Positions 54,057 to 62,545 of a stretch of 64,000 nt of DNA are shown here, in pieces. Both the position numbers and the translations under genes were made by a program. The notes under the pieces are model-generated. The model was given only the letters and a program-made list of their open reading frames with translations, was not told the DNA's origin and did no database searches. Source of the stretch: JABCYV01 sp035512155 (lineage in GTDB: Bacteria; Acidobacteriota; Terriglobia; Terriglobales; Acidobacteriaceae); assembly GCA_035512155.1 (NCBI GenBank), contig DATKEN010000051.1, positions 82,341 through 146,340 of the forward strand, written 5' to 3'. Numbering within the stretch: position 1 is the first letter of the stretch; every line of letters begins with the position of its first letter.

Positions 54057-54542
54057 GGCATGTAACGAATGAGGCCTCCATCTCCGTTTCGGTGATCGAC
54101 ACGGCGAGCAACACTGTGGCTGCTACGGTCGGGGTTGGGTTCGACCCCGCGGGGGTGGCCATCACCCCGAATGGAACCCCGAGCCTACGTGGCGAATGAT
54201 GGCTCCGCCACCGTTTCTGTCATCGACACCGCGACCAACACCGTGGTTGCGGCCATTCCTGTTGGGCTATTTCCTGAGGGGGTAGCCATCACGCCGGATG
54301 GAACCCGAGTCTACGTGCCGAATCTAGGCTTCGACACCGTCTCGGTCATCGACACTGCGACCAACACCGTGGTTGCGACCATTACTGTTGGGGGAGGGCC
54401 TCTTGCGGTAGCCATCACGCCTGCCCCACAAGCTCCGAAGAGCAAACAGCAATGCAAGCATGATGGGTGGAAGAATTTTGGTCCGCCTGCCGGACCTTTC
54501 AAGAATCAAGGGCAGTGCGTCAGCTATGCCGAACATCATTAG
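54057..54542 (+). pseudogene. YVTN beta-propeller fragment with a one-base frameshift
   Basis: Three repeats of the form SVSVIDTATNTVVATVPVG ... VAITPDGT are readable. The first runs in one frame to about 54168, then in AATGGAACCCCGAG one extra C shifts the frame, and the rest (54171-54542) continues as RAYVANDGSATVSVIDTATN and so on. The N-terminal part of the protein is missing. The tail has a short Cys-containing end (KSKQQCKHDGWKNF, GQCVSYAEHH). It is a decayed or mis-assembled propeller gene. Confidence 0.75.
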
Positions 54543-54584
54543 CATCACGAGGGAAAGGGAGTGCTCACGGACGCGCATCCTGTC

Positions 54585-54740
54585 CTACGTTGTCCGTGCT
54601 CCCATTACGAAATGCAGGATCAAAGAAATTACCGCAAATACAAGTAGCAGGTGAATGAGTCCGCCCGCGACGTGAAACACAGAGAAACCGCCGATCCAAG
54701 CGATCAACAGAATCACAAACAATATCGTCCAGATGCTCAT
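54585..54740 (-). CDS. Small lmo0937-family (DUF5670-like) membrane protein
   Basis: 51 residues, MSIWTILFVILLIAWIGGF... with two hydrophobic helices and FHVAGGLIHLLLVFAVI. ATAGGAG lies five bases before the ATG. It matches the small lmo0937-type stress membrane proteins in length and sequence style. Confidence 0.8.
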   Translation of the reverse strand: MSIWTILFVILLIAWIGGFSVFHVAGGLIHLLLVFAVISLILHFVMGARTT

Positions 54741-54790
54741 AGCGTCTCCTATGTTGGTTGTTAGGTTTGAGGAAAATTGAATTGTGCCTT

Positions 54791-55174
54791 CTATCCTCCA
54801 GAAGTCCCAGTTGCAGTCTGCGGTTTTTTCCCAGTGGTGCGCTCGCGGACCCTTTCGCCGAAGTCCGAAACCTTGTCGGCGATGTCGGCTCGCGTTTCGT
54901 CACCGCTGGCGGGTGCGATTAGCAGGCCCACTCCTACGCCTATGCCCACTCCGATCAGCAGAGCACTTACCTTGCCGACTATTTGGGAATCTTCTTTGCC
55001 ACGAAGAGCGTCGGCGGCATGGCCCAGGCGGTCGGACGCCGTTTCGAAAGTCTCCCTTGCTCTGCCTTTGATGTCGTCCATGTTGTCTGGAAGACGCTCA
55101 CGTAGGTTCTCAAGCAGATAAAGGCCGGTACCGAACAGGGCGTTCAGAAGTGATTCTCGCCTCTTAAACCTCAT
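54791..55174 (-). CDS. YtxH-domain protein
   Basis: 127 residues. YtxH pattern: hydrophobic glycine-rich helix (KVSALLIGVGIGVGVGLLIAP, about 67-87) after an amphipathic Lys/Arg/Glu stretch, then DETRADIADKV. General-stress type. Shine-Dalgarno AAGGAGA precedes ATG. The upstream region is the cassette duplicated at 60964. Confidence 0.85.
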   Translation of the reverse strand: MRFKRRESLLNALFGTGLYLLENLRERLPDNMDDIKGRARETFETASDRLGHAADALRGKEDSQIVGKVSALLIGVGIGVGVGLLIAPASGDETRADIADKVSDFGERVRERTTGKKPQTATGTSGG

Positions 55175-55180
55175 TTGAAA

Positions 55181-55263
55181 TTCTCCTTATACAGCGCTTG
55201 CGGAGTGATGGTCGAATGATGGTGCATACCTTGGGTGCACAAAAGGCCTGCGCGGTTGTGCCG
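55181..55263 (-). promoter_or_regulatory. Upstream cassette A (conserved with 60964-61049)
   Basis: Read leftward it contains GTGCACCCAA, TGCACCATCATTC, ACCATCACTCC and ends in TAAGGAGAA, which is the ytxH Shine-Dalgarno. TGCACC and ACCATCA are each repeated in tandem. The other copy is nearly identical. A stress-related promoter or activator site is likely. Confidence 0.7.
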
Positions 55264-55445
55264 CTTTATCAACGGCGTCGGGCACTTTCTCAGTGATCGA
55301 GACGCACACGACACAGCGCCATTCGATTAGGTCGCCAGTATAGGGAGAGTCTGAGTTCGGAATCTGTGCAATTCTGAACAGATGATCGGGATGGGAAAAT
55401 GCATTCTATTGACATTCCCAAACGAAAAAGGGCTGAAACCCCTTA

Positions 55446-55477
55446 CCCGCTGACTAGACTGTCAGCGGGTTTCCTTT
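55446..55477 (+). terminator. Strong hairpin terminator without an upstream gene
   Basis: CCCGCTGAC-TAGACT-GTCAGCGGG, then TTTCCTTTT, in plus-strand orientation. The nearest gene upstream on the plus strand is the YVTN fragment about 900 bases away. It may end a small RNA. Confidence 0.6.
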
Positions 55478-55584
55478 TGAGACAGTTCTACAGACGTAAG
55501 GGTTCAGGAGGGCAGGTAATACGCTGTTGACCCGATGGCTCGTCGGCGGCTCTTGAAACATCATTGAAGCACGGGTCGTGCTTT

Positions 55585-55956
55585 ATGCCCAAGTGCATTC
55601 TCATCGTCGATGACAGTGCTTCTATACGGCACATGCTGCGGACGACCTTCGAGGATATCTCCGGTTGGGAAGTATGCGGGGAAGCAGAGAACGGACGCGA
55701 GGCAATCGAGAAAGCCAGCGAATTGAAGCCTGATCTAATCGTGCTCGACCTTGCAATGCCAATTATGCACGGTCTAGAAGCAGCACCAGTACTGAGACGC
55801 ATGCTGCCAGCCGTTCCAATCATCCTGTTTACGCTCTACGCTAATAAATTTCTGGAGCAGGAAGCATTCTCTGCAGGCGTCACTGTCGTAGTTTCGAAGG
55901 ACGTTGCCGTGGGGACGCTAATCAAGCAGGAGGAGGGTTTGCTACGCGCCGCTTGA
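55585..55956 (+). CDS. CheY-like single-domain response regulator
   Basis: 123 residues from ATG 55585 (the open frame reaches TTG 55564). CILIVDDSASIR gives the acidic pair, DLIVLDLAMP holds the phospho-acceptor Asp (about 51), and the conserved Thr and Lys lie in LFTLYAN and VVSKD. No output domain. Overlaps the next gene's end by 15 bases on the other strand. Confidence 0.9.
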   Translation: MPKCILIVDDSASIRHMLRTTFEDISGWEVCGEAENGREAIEKASELKPDLIVLDLAMPIMHGLEAAPVLRRMLPAVPIILFTLYANKFLEQEAFSAGVTVVVSKDVAVGTLIKQEEGLLRAA

Positions 55957-56226
55957 GCTGGATTCCCAATCGGGAAACGCCAGTCTGTCCCGTTTGATAA
56001 ACCGCAATGCGTTGATCGCATCCTGGATGGCCTTACGCTCGGCTTGCCCGTCTTGACTTTGGCTCAATTGCTGCAGGCGTTCGAAGATCGCGGCCTCTGC
56101 CTCCGCTACCCGTTCCGACAGTTTCTCGCGATCAGTTTCGAGCAGCGCTTCCCGGTATTTATGCGACCATTCGGGATAACGTAGACTATGTGAGCTGCCA
56201 GACAGTGAAAACTCTGAAGTTGTCAT
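55942..56226 (-). CDS. Small Glu/Gln-rich hypothetical protein (paralogue of 63839)
   Basis: 94 residues from ATG 56226 with AGGAGA upstream. Contains LQQLSQSQDGQAERKAIQDAINAL, a helical repeat-like piece that matches LEALSESQSGQGERQAIEEALSAL in the gene at the window end. No known domain. Confidence 0.6.
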   Translation of the reverse strand: MTTSEFSLSGSSHSLRYPEWSHKYREALLETDREKLSERVAEAEAAIFERLQQLSQSQDGQAERKAIQDAINALRFIKRDRLAFPDWESSSSGA

Positions 56227-56264
56227 TTTTGAAGATCTCCTGCCCAGATACGTTTCACGCGAAC

Positions 56265-56546
56265 CTACTTGCTCTCGTTCCATACGTATAAGAAAGTGGC
56301 GTCGCTAGCAGTGGACACATGCCTCCCGCCTTTGTGAATGGCGCGATTAAGCGCCGACCGCACTCTTTCTTTGCTCTCGGCTAATTCTGCCAGCGGCACT
56401 TTGAGCGCAACCCCTGCGGGCAGGTGATCGAGGTCCGAGAGAATCTGGCTAACGACCTCTTTGTGCTTTCCATTTCGACCTTGGGGAACATCCGACTGCG
56501 CCATGGTCTTGAAGTTCATCAGAGCTTTATTGGTTCGAGGGCTCAT
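56265..56546 (-). CDS. Small hypothetical protein with HTH-like C-terminus
   Basis: 93 residues from ATG 56546, AGGAGG upstream. The stretch VPLAELAESKERVRSALNRAIHKGGRHVST resembles an HTH, but I cannot name a family. Leftward, 38 bases upstream of the previous gene, so one operon is likely. Confidence 0.55.
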   Translation of the reverse strand: MSPRTNKALMNFKTMAQSDVPQGRNGKHKEVVSQILSDLDHLPAGVALKVPLAELAESKERVRSALNRAIHKGGRHVSTASDATFLYVWNESK

Positions 56547-56811
56547 CGCAACCTCCTTTTCGAGAACACAACGATAAACTAACGTTACGCAATCGTAATG
56601 CAACCATGAGATATCGTCAAGCAAAAAATCAATCCCGTTAAACGAAGGCTAAAGGCCCGACAGGGCTGCTGCCATATGCTTAAACAGGCGGACTTACAAG
56701 TTATGTTAATTGAGTAATTTAGCGTGCACTAAGCAGGCAGGACGGCGTGCAAAAGATATGCCCCGTACGAACCACAAGCTGCTACTGTTTGGGACGGAAG
56801 GAGCAAATTGA

Positions 56812-57033
56812 ATGAGAAAATCAAACACTTATTTCGAGCAGATTCCCGTCGAGACGGTGAAGAGGATTGTTGAACAACTTCCGGAGAACGGCATATCAAC
56901 CCAGCAAGACTGGCGCGAACTGGCGGAACGGGTCCAACAGGAACAAGACCCGAACAGGATGATCGACCTTGTACAGCAACTCATTACCAAGCTCGACGAA
57001 GAAAAGCTCCGAAACGGCCTGGCTCCTATTTAG
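56812..57033 (+). CDS. Small hypothetical protein, 73 aa
   Basis: ATG follows GGAAGGAGCAAATTG. Acidic, helical, with ENGISTQQDWRELAERVQQEQDPNRM. No recognised family. Confidence 0.6.
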   Translation: MRKSNTYFEQIPVETVKRIVEQLPENGISTQQDWRELAERVQQEQDPNRMIDLVQQLITKLDEEKLRNGLAPI

Positions 57034-57240
57034 TAGGCCGAATAACGATGCGGCGCTTAGCCATTTATCTAAGTAGGTCGCCCCGGCTCAGCAGCCTGCT
57101 CGCAATACAGTGTGTAACGTATCGAATAACGCCTGAAAGTGCCTTTGTCGTTGAATTGAGCAGCGGCCCTACAACCTCTTAAGAGTCTCCGTCCCTCCAA
57201 AAGAAAGCCGGGGGTACAAAATGCCAAGTCTTCCCGCCCT

Positions 57241-57576
57241 TCAACTCGAAAGCAAGGCAACACCGACACGGTACGCTCTAGCGGTGCTGGCTGCACTGGT
57301 CGCTCTTCTGCTACGGCAGATGCTTTTGTCTTCGGTTCCCATAACAAGGTGCTGAGAACCGTTGTTTTTTGGGCTGACCTTCAGCATGAAGTCCCCAGGA
57401 GGAGGTTCTCTCCAAATCCGCCGCTCACCCTCATTTTTCTCCAACAGGAGTGATTTTGGAGCGGCCTGGGACGTGGTTGCGGAACTGGATTGTGCTGATC
57501 GAGTTTGAAGGACACAAACCGCAAGGAGCATCACAGCTATTGTCGCAAACGTTGTCCTAACTGAATTTGAGTTCAT
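57241..57576 (-). CDS. Exported cupin-like N-terminal fragment
   Basis: I use ATG 57576 (AAAGGGG upstream), 111 aa, signal peptide ...VCVLQTRSA. The mature start (LLLEKNEGERR, then FMLKVSPKNNGSQHLVMGTED) resembles the start of exported cupin proteins in Acidobacteriota, from memory. After that the sequence becomes Ser/Arg/Ala-rich (SICRSRRATSAASTARA) and no cupin core follows. A truncated or frameshifted gene is likely. Confidence 0.45.
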   Translation of the reverse strand: MNSNSVRTTFATIAVMLLAVCVLQTRSAQSSSATTSQAAPKSLLLEKNEGERRIWREPPPGDFMLKVSPKNNGSQHLVMGTEDKSICRSRRATSAASTARAYRVGVALLSS

Positions 57577-57653
57577 CGCACGTCCCCTTTCGTGGGTGGC
57601 GCGACCTGATAGTAACACTGCGGGCTCTCCGGGTCCTGCGTTGGTACAAGGAC

Positions 57654-57794
57654 TCAACGCGGTAGTTGTGCCTTGGGCCTGGTCACCTTAATGGCTTGGG
57701 TCAGAAAGTTGCCGCGAATTCCGAGCTTCTGCATGCGAGAGTACAGCGTTGTGTGTTTCAGCAGATTTGTGCTCGGCAAAGAAACAGGTGGTCT
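57654..57794 (-). pseudogene. Fis-type HTH remnant of a sigma54-type regulator
   Basis: A 46-codon leftward frame without a start includes LLKHTTLYSRMQKLGI, matching the C-terminal Fis-like HTH of NtrC-family regulators. The upstream AAA+ part is absent. It is a fragment. Confidence 0.4.
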
Positions 57795-58118
57795 TTAACT
57801 TAAACTTACATCCCGTTCTGCGACACCGTCCGTCATTGTGCCGTCCACAACGAAAGCGCCGGGTTTAGTAGGATTCTGGCAAGCGGAAGGCACTTCAAAG
57901 CTGCTAAGTGCTGTGAACGACGACCCGGGTACATTCCAGAAGTGCAAAGACGAAGTCATTCGAACCTGGTGACGCAGGGCGCGAACAGGCGCAAGGGCTT
58001 ACATCACGTCTATCGATGACTCGTATTTCCGACAACCCAGGATTAGTCTTTCAGCAGGGTGTTACGCACTCGTTCCATCAGACGAATGGCGCGTAAAATG
58101 CACGGAATAGGTGCACTC

Positions 58119-58682
58119 ATGGCGAAAGCAGCAGCAGGAAAATTGGCAAAGAAGAAAAGTATCGCCACGAAAAAGAAGAGAGCCGCGCCGAAGAGGAGGA
58201 AGACGAATGTTCAGAGGGCCAAGAAACCATCTACGCCTCAGCCTCCAGAAGCCGGCGACAAGCTCAGCTTCAATCACGCCATGGTATACGTCAAAGATGT
58301 GCAACGCGCACTAGATTTTTATCGTGACCTGCTGGGTTTCAAGATGGTGGACGAGTTCCGCCACGAAGGTAAACCGGTCTACGCGAGGCTGCGCGCCCCT
58401 GGCGGCGACGGCACGGTCGCTCTGCACATGGCAGGACCTGGAACCTCGCTCGCCAGCGAGGGCGTACGTTTGTACTTTGAGATTCGGGAACTCGACGACT
58501 TTTGCCGCAAGTTGCAGGCGAAGCACTTTTACATTACGCAAATGCCGCGCATGATGCCGTGGGGCTGGCGGCACGCTTATCTCAATGATCCTGATGGTCA
58601 CGAGATCAGCTTGTATTGGGCAGGCGAAAACCGCATGAAGAAAACCGTGATGGAGGCCGCGCGAAAGGCCGCTCGGACTTGA
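58119..58682 (+). CDS. VOC (glyoxalase-fold) protein with Lys-rich N-terminal tail
   Basis: 187 residues from ATG 58119. Residues 2-45 are Lys/Ala/Arg-rich (AKKKSIATKKKRAAPKRRKT), like histone H1-like tails. Residues ~55-170 form a VOC domain: FNHAMVYVKDVQRALDFYRDLLGF, and HAYLNDPDGHEISLYW with a metal Glu. The enzyme class is glyoxalase/dioxygenase-like. The tail may bind DNA or RNA. The VOC part is the certain part. Confidence 0.8.
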   Translation: MAKAAAGKLAKKKSIATKKKRAAPKRRKTNVQRAKKPSTPQPPEAGDKLSFNHAMVYVKDVQRALDFYRDLLGFKMVDEFRHEGKPVYARLRAPGGDGTVALHMAGPGTSLASEGVRLYFEIRELDDFCRKLQAKHFYITQMPRMMPWGWRHAYLNDPDGHEISLYWAGENRMKKTVMEAARKAART

Positions 58683-58955
58683 ACTTCAGCATTCGCTGTG
58701 GTGTGTCGAAACATTTCCGTTTCGACTCAGCGGGCAAATTCAGAAGCCTGGGGTGAAGGCACACCGCGAGTTCGTAGTGTGCAAGAATCTGAACTCGACC
58801 ATTCTTGAGCCTGGAAAACGGCCGGGTCTGGCAAGTTGGCGGCTAGAACGAGAGTTCTAAAATCGTCTGCTAGGCCGTGGAGGGGACAGCGGCACGCGTG
58901 GTCTTTCTCCATCCGGATAGAGTCAGCAACCGAAATCGCTTACAGGTTTGTACGC

Positions 58956-59345
58956 TCAATCATCATCGCCAAACAGCTTCTTCCTTACCACGTCGATGTT
59001 TAAGGTCACGCTCATAGTGGCAGTATCGTCCCCAAACGCTTGCCCCATGCCTGACGCCAGTCCTGCGAATTCGGCGACGATATTGCCCAAGTCAGCTAAA
59101 CCAAAGACGAACGAGACAAAGAACGTCGCCCGAATACCAAACTCTTCTCGGATGAGATCGTGCAGACCCTTGCCCGTCACCGCGCCCATGCGGGCTGCCA
59201 TTTCCTGAACAACGATCAGAGCGATCGTGGTCGGGATTAGAGTCCAGAGCAATGCATACCCAAACTTTGCACCAGCTTGGGAATAGGTAAGGATTCCTCC
59301 GGGATCGTTATCGACATTAGCGGTAATGAAGCCAGGGCCAAACAC
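58956..59345 (-). pseudogene. Nramp-family divalent-metal transporter fragment
   Basis: 129 codons with GPGFITANVDNDPGGILTYSQAGAKFGY (DPG metal motif of TM1) and two further helices ending GLADLGNIVAEFAG. Then it runs into an unrelated tail. Nramp proteins have about 400 residues, so TM4 onwards is missing. The start is a GTG without SD. It appears truncated. Confidence 0.7.
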
Positions 59346-59418
59346 CTTACACAGTTCTATTTACACCCTCTGCCAACCCTATCGCGATTGGTTTCCCCGG
59401 CTAGCAGTTCATACTGTT

Positions 59419-59679
59419 TTACGCTCGCGCTCGCCCGCCTCTCACAGCGTGATATAGAACCAAGACGAGAACCGCCCCAATCACAGCGACAAACAGGCTA
59501 TACAGGTTTACACCTGTGACGCCGTGGGCTCCGAACATGCTGAACAGCCAGCCCCCAACCACCGCACCAACGACTCCCAGCACGATATCCAGGATGACGC
59601 CTTCGCCCGTCTTATTTACCAGCTTGCTGCCTATGAAACCAGCAATCAAGCCCAACACAATCCATGCCAGAATCGACAT
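59419..59679 (-). CDS. GlsB/YeaQ/YmgE-family stress membrane protein
   Basis: 86 residues, three hydrophobic helices: ILAWIVLGLIAGFIGS, ILDIVLGVVGAVVGGWL and a C-terminal one. Shine-Dalgarno AAGGAGATAAATT. Standard family length. Confidence 0.9.
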   Translation of the reverse strand: MSILAWIVLGLIAGFIGSKLVNKTGEGVILDIVLGVVGAVVGGWLFSMFGAHGVTGVNLYSLFVAVIGAVLVLVLYHAVRGGRARA

Positions 59680-59789
59680 AATTTATCTCCTTAGTTTGGT
59701 GCCGTTCCGTCAAAGTAACTGCGCGAAATTCGCCGGTCCGGGTTGCCCCTACTTCGGAAGCAACCCCCGGGCCGGGCCCGACTCGACTC

Positions 59790-60047
59790 TCAAGCAGCCT
59801 GACTGTAGGCATCTGAGCCGTGCTGCTTTACCATTTTGTTATAAACACCCATTAGCAGAAACGCCGCCGGCCACTGTCCTACAAACAGCGCCCAGTCATC
59901 CTTGCCCACGATCTTGAGAATTGCTGAAGCCGTGATAGCGCCGAATGCTGCGGCCATGTAGCCCGAGCTTGGGATTCTGGATGTTTGCGATTCGATGGCT
60001 CCGGTGAAACGGTCCTCTGCAACTCCACCACGAACTTTGTCTTGCAT
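59790..60047 (-). CDS. Small membrane protein of unknown function
   Basis: 85 residues, AAAAGGAG before ATG. One helix (YMAAAFGAITASAILKIVG) and a second (WALFVGQWPAAFLLMGVYN). No family recognised. Part of the leftward stress cluster. Confidence 0.65.
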   Translation of the reverse strand: MQDKVRGGVAEDRFTGAIESQTSRIPSSGYMAAAFGAITASAILKIVGKDDWALFVGQWPAAFLLMGVYNKMVKQHGSDAYSQAA

Positions 60048-60154
60048 GCGTTACTCCTTTTCGTTAGCTAATCGTTGATTGTTGCGCCGACTTCTTTACT
60101 CTGCTCTTCGCTCTCTCCTGTTTTGTCCTTCGCAAATGACTGCTCTTGCGTTGA

Positions 60155-60706
60155 CTACGCTGCACGGCTAGGCGTCTTGCGTACCGACCTGGGTGCACCC
60201 TGCTGTTCTTCGAGACCCTTTTCGTTGGCTTGGGCATTGATCTCTTTGGCGAGGTCGGCAAGTTTGTCGTCGGCTTGCTTTTCTTCCGCCAGAGTCTTTT
60301 CAAGCAACGAAGCGTGCTTGGTTTGTCCCAGTACCTTGGCAAACTCACAGACCGCTCCGTATGCAGCCATCTCGTAATGTTCCACGCGTCGGGCTGCACC
60401 GATCAATCCCGCGTCCAACACCGCGCCTTCAAAGTCGCCTTTCATAACCTCGGACCCTTCTTTAACCAGACCCTCCATGCCCACACACTTCTTGCCTTTT
60501 GGGCTTTCATCCAAGGATTGAAAGATCTCTTCCAGACGTTGAACGTGGCCTCTGGTTTGTTCCAAATGTTTTTCAAAGCTGGCTCGAAGTTCGTCGGAGG
60601 ACGCGGCTTTGGCCATTTTCGGAAGTGCTCTGATTAATTGGTTCTCGGCGCTGTATAAGTCTTTCAATTCACCGACATACAGTTTTTTCAAGCTATCGTT
60701 GGCCAT
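60155..60706 (-). CDS. DUF892/YciF-type ferritin-like protein
   Basis: 183 residues from ATG 60706 (GGAGG upstream). The helical bundle begins SLKKLYVGELKDLYSAENQL and has RVEHYEMAAYGAVCEFA with the H-Y-E metal ligands, then EEKQADDKLADLA. YciF-like proteins are stress-linked ferritin-like bundles. The tail is basic. Confidence 0.9.
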   Translation of the reverse strand: MANDSLKKLYVGELKDLYSAENQLIRALPKMAKAASSDELRASFEKHLEQTRGHVQRLEEIFQSLDESPKGKKCVGMEGLVKEGSEVMKGDFEGAVLDAGLIGAARRVEHYEMAAYGAVCEFAKVLGQTKHASLLEKTLAEEKQADDKLADLAKEINAQANEKGLEEQQGAPRSVRKTPSRAA

Positions 60707-60780
60707 GGTTCCTCCAGAATCAATTAAGTTGCATGAATGAAAAGGTCCCGGCCAATCGCAGCCGGGACCCAAATCAGAGC

Positions 60781-60957
60781 TTAGGAAGCGCGGCGCTGGC
60801 CGCCCTGGTCCTGTTGCCCCTGCTTATTATCGCGCTCCTTATCCCTATCCCTGTCCTGAGAAGGGTCCTTCTTTGAAACATCTTGCGGCTTTTTCTGTTG
60901 CTGTTGTCCCGATTGCCCCGGATTCTGGCCCTGACTCTTCTGAACGTCATCTGTCAT
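60781..60957 (-). CDS. Small hydrophilic stress-like peptide, 58 aa
   Basis: A short frame: ATG 60957 with TTAAGGAGAATGCACA upstream, stop at 60781. MTDDVQKSQGQNPGQ, then very Gln/Asp/Lys/Arg-rich (KKDPSQDRDRDKERDN), ending GGQRRAS. Hydrophilin-like, disordered. Preceded by cassette B. Confidence 0.65.
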   Translation of the reverse strand: MTDDVQKSQGQNPGQSGQQQQKKPQDVSKKDPSQDRDRDKERDNKQGQQDQGGQRRAS

Positions 60958-60963
60958 TGTGCA

Positions 60964-61049
60964 TTCTCCTTAATGCCGCTTGCGCGGAGTGATGGTTGAA
61001 TGATGGTGCATACGTTGGGTGCACAAACGCACGCGCTGGTTGTGTCACG
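60964..61049 (-). promoter_or_regulatory. Upstream cassette B (conserved with 55181-55263)
   Basis: About 80 bases, nearly the same as cassette A: GTGCACCCAA, TGCACCATCATTC, ACCATCACTCCG and then TTAAGGAGAA at the gene side. The 58-aa gene starts 7 bases beyond. It is a duplicated promoter/regulator site. Confidence 0.7.
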
Positions 61050-61605
61050 CCACTTCACGAATGCGGGCCTTGTCGCCCTTTTCGCCAGTGGCTTCACCCG
61101 TTGAGGAAATATCCTGGGCGCCTGTCCGCTCCAGAATCTCCTTCGCTTTCTTTGTCCACTGCGAATCGTCAGAGTGAACCGACAACAGAATTCCGCCGTC
61201 CTTGACTCGGCCTTCGTACCGCTTGGCTTCGTACTCTGGGATTCCCATGCCGATTAGAGCACCCGTCAGGCCGCCCACTGCGCCACCTACTCCCGCCCCT
61301 GCGAGGGCCGCCATAATAGGTCCCGCAGCTATGAACGGCCCCAGTCCAGGGATTGCGAGGGCCCCGATGCCGACCAACCATCCCAACCCGCCACCCAGCA
61401 ATGCGCCTGTTCCGGCACCCGTTGTGGCACCTTCAGGTGCTTTAGTGCTTTTGTCGTGAGCAAAGTCCTTCGTGCCTGCGCTCTCGGGAAAAAGTACTGA
61501 AATATCCGTGTTGCGAAACTCCGCCGCCTTCAAAGCATCTACGGCGTTATCCACGCTGGTGCGATTCGGATAGATGCCAAATACCGCTGTATTTTTACCT
61601 GCCAT
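61045..61605 (-). CDS. Glycine-zipper general-stress protein (DUF1269/YflT-like)
   Basis: 186 residues. Start MAGKNTAVFGIYPNRTSVDNAVDALKAAEF resembles the YflT/GsiB-like stress domain. A glycine-rich double helix (TGAGTGALLGGGLGWLVGIGAL and GAGVGGAVGGLTGALIG) spans about 62-120. C-terminal GGILLSVHSDDSQWTKKAKEILERTGA suggests a ferredoxin-like fold. Membrane-associated. Confidence 0.85.
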   Translation of the reverse strand: MAGKNTAVFGIYPNRTSVDNAVDALKAAEFRNTDISVLFPESAGTKDFAHDKSTKAPEGATTGAGTGALLGGGLGWLVGIGALAIPGLGPFIAAGPIMAALAGAGVGGAVGGLTGALIGMGIPEYEAKRYEGRVKDGGILLSVHSDDSQWTKKAKEILERTGAQDISSTGEATGEKGDKARIREVA

Positions 61606-61625
61606 TGTGATTCTCCCTCTGCTTT

Positions 61626-62048
61626 CTAATTGTTTTGTTGCGGTTTGATGTTCAACTCGCTGGTTACCTTGTTCTGACCAGCGACTTCAGTGGCCTTGGC
61701 CTCGACAGTCTTCTTCTCTTCTTCCGATCGCACCGGCCCTTTTAGCGTAACCTGACCATTCTGGGTGATGATCTTGACGTTGTGCGCGTAGGTGGAAAGC
61801 GATTTGTCTTTCATAATGGACTGACGTATCTGCTGAGTGATGTCTCGGTCAGAACGATTATCTTTTTGCTGATCTGCCGTGGACTCGTCCTTGCTCCGAT
61901 CTCGCTCATTAGTCTTGGTATTGTCAACAGCTGGAGAAGCCTGCTGACTAGTTGGTTCTTGTGCATGTGCCGCTACTCCACCACCGAGTAGCAGACCGGT
62001 GCACAGGAAGGTGAGAACAACATTCCTGCAGTCGATTTTCATCATCAT
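61626..62048 (-). CDS. Exported BON-domain protein
   Basis: 140 residues. Signal peptide ...GGGVAAHA-QE. Then a charged Asp/Lys/Gln linker and one BON domain (ITQQIRQSIMKDKSLSTYAHNVKIITQNGQVTLKGPV). Three ATGs follow the AGGAGGA box; the third (62042) has the best spacing. Osmotic/envelope stress type. Confidence 0.87.
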   Translation of the reverse strand: MMMKIDCRNVVLTFLCTGLLLGGGVAAHAQEPTSQQASPAVDNTKTNERDRSKDESTADQQKDNRSDRDITQQIRQSIMKDKSLSTYAHNVKIITQNGQVTLKGPVRSEEEKKTVEAKATEVAGQNKVTSELNIKPQQNN

Positions 62049-62545
62049 TCCTCCTTAGCAAAGTTCCGAAACGTTTCAGTTGTTTCTGACCAGGTGCCGA
62101 GTAGGTCGTACCCGTCCGTTCGAGGCACTCCTAAGGGCGCGTGCCGACTGGCTCGAATCGCCCGACAGTGCAACTAGTTGGGCGTCTGAATTGTCAAATG
62201 ATCTTGGAGGCTTTTGCACGTCCTGCCACTTGGAAGGTGATCGGAGGCACAGAGCGCAATTGACGCCAGTCTCTCTTCGGCAGGAAGGATAGGGACGTCT
62301 GCAATAACGATAGCAATCTCAACAAAGAGTTCCATCGACCTGATACCGTAGAAACTCATCCGCTTCGCTGTAGGGAAAGTCAGGAGACCAGCTTCTCGAG
62401 CGCGGGTAGTAACATTCGGGGCGCTTTTCGAGAGTGGTCAATATCGACGTAGACGATATTCCAATGAGAGAGCAGGAATACGAAGAGGCAGAAAAATTCA
62501 ATGACAACGTGTTCCCGACTGGTCGCTAACCCACGAACGAAAACC
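62049..62545. other. Intergenic region
   Basis: About 500 bases. A short plus-strand frame near 62447-62530 (VVNIDVDDIPMREQEYEEAEKF) is open but has no clear start or family. I see no promoter or dyad I would defend. Confidence 0.3.

Noticed and set aside
57620..57650. CTCTCCGGG as a possible right attachment site of the element
   Set aside because: Only 9 bases match the tRNA 3' half; attachment cores are usually longer and this can occur by chance.
62110..62170. GTTCGAGGC...GGGCGCG as a copy of the tRNA 3' end
   Set aside because: Matches are scattered and interrupted, so not a credible attB-like repeat.
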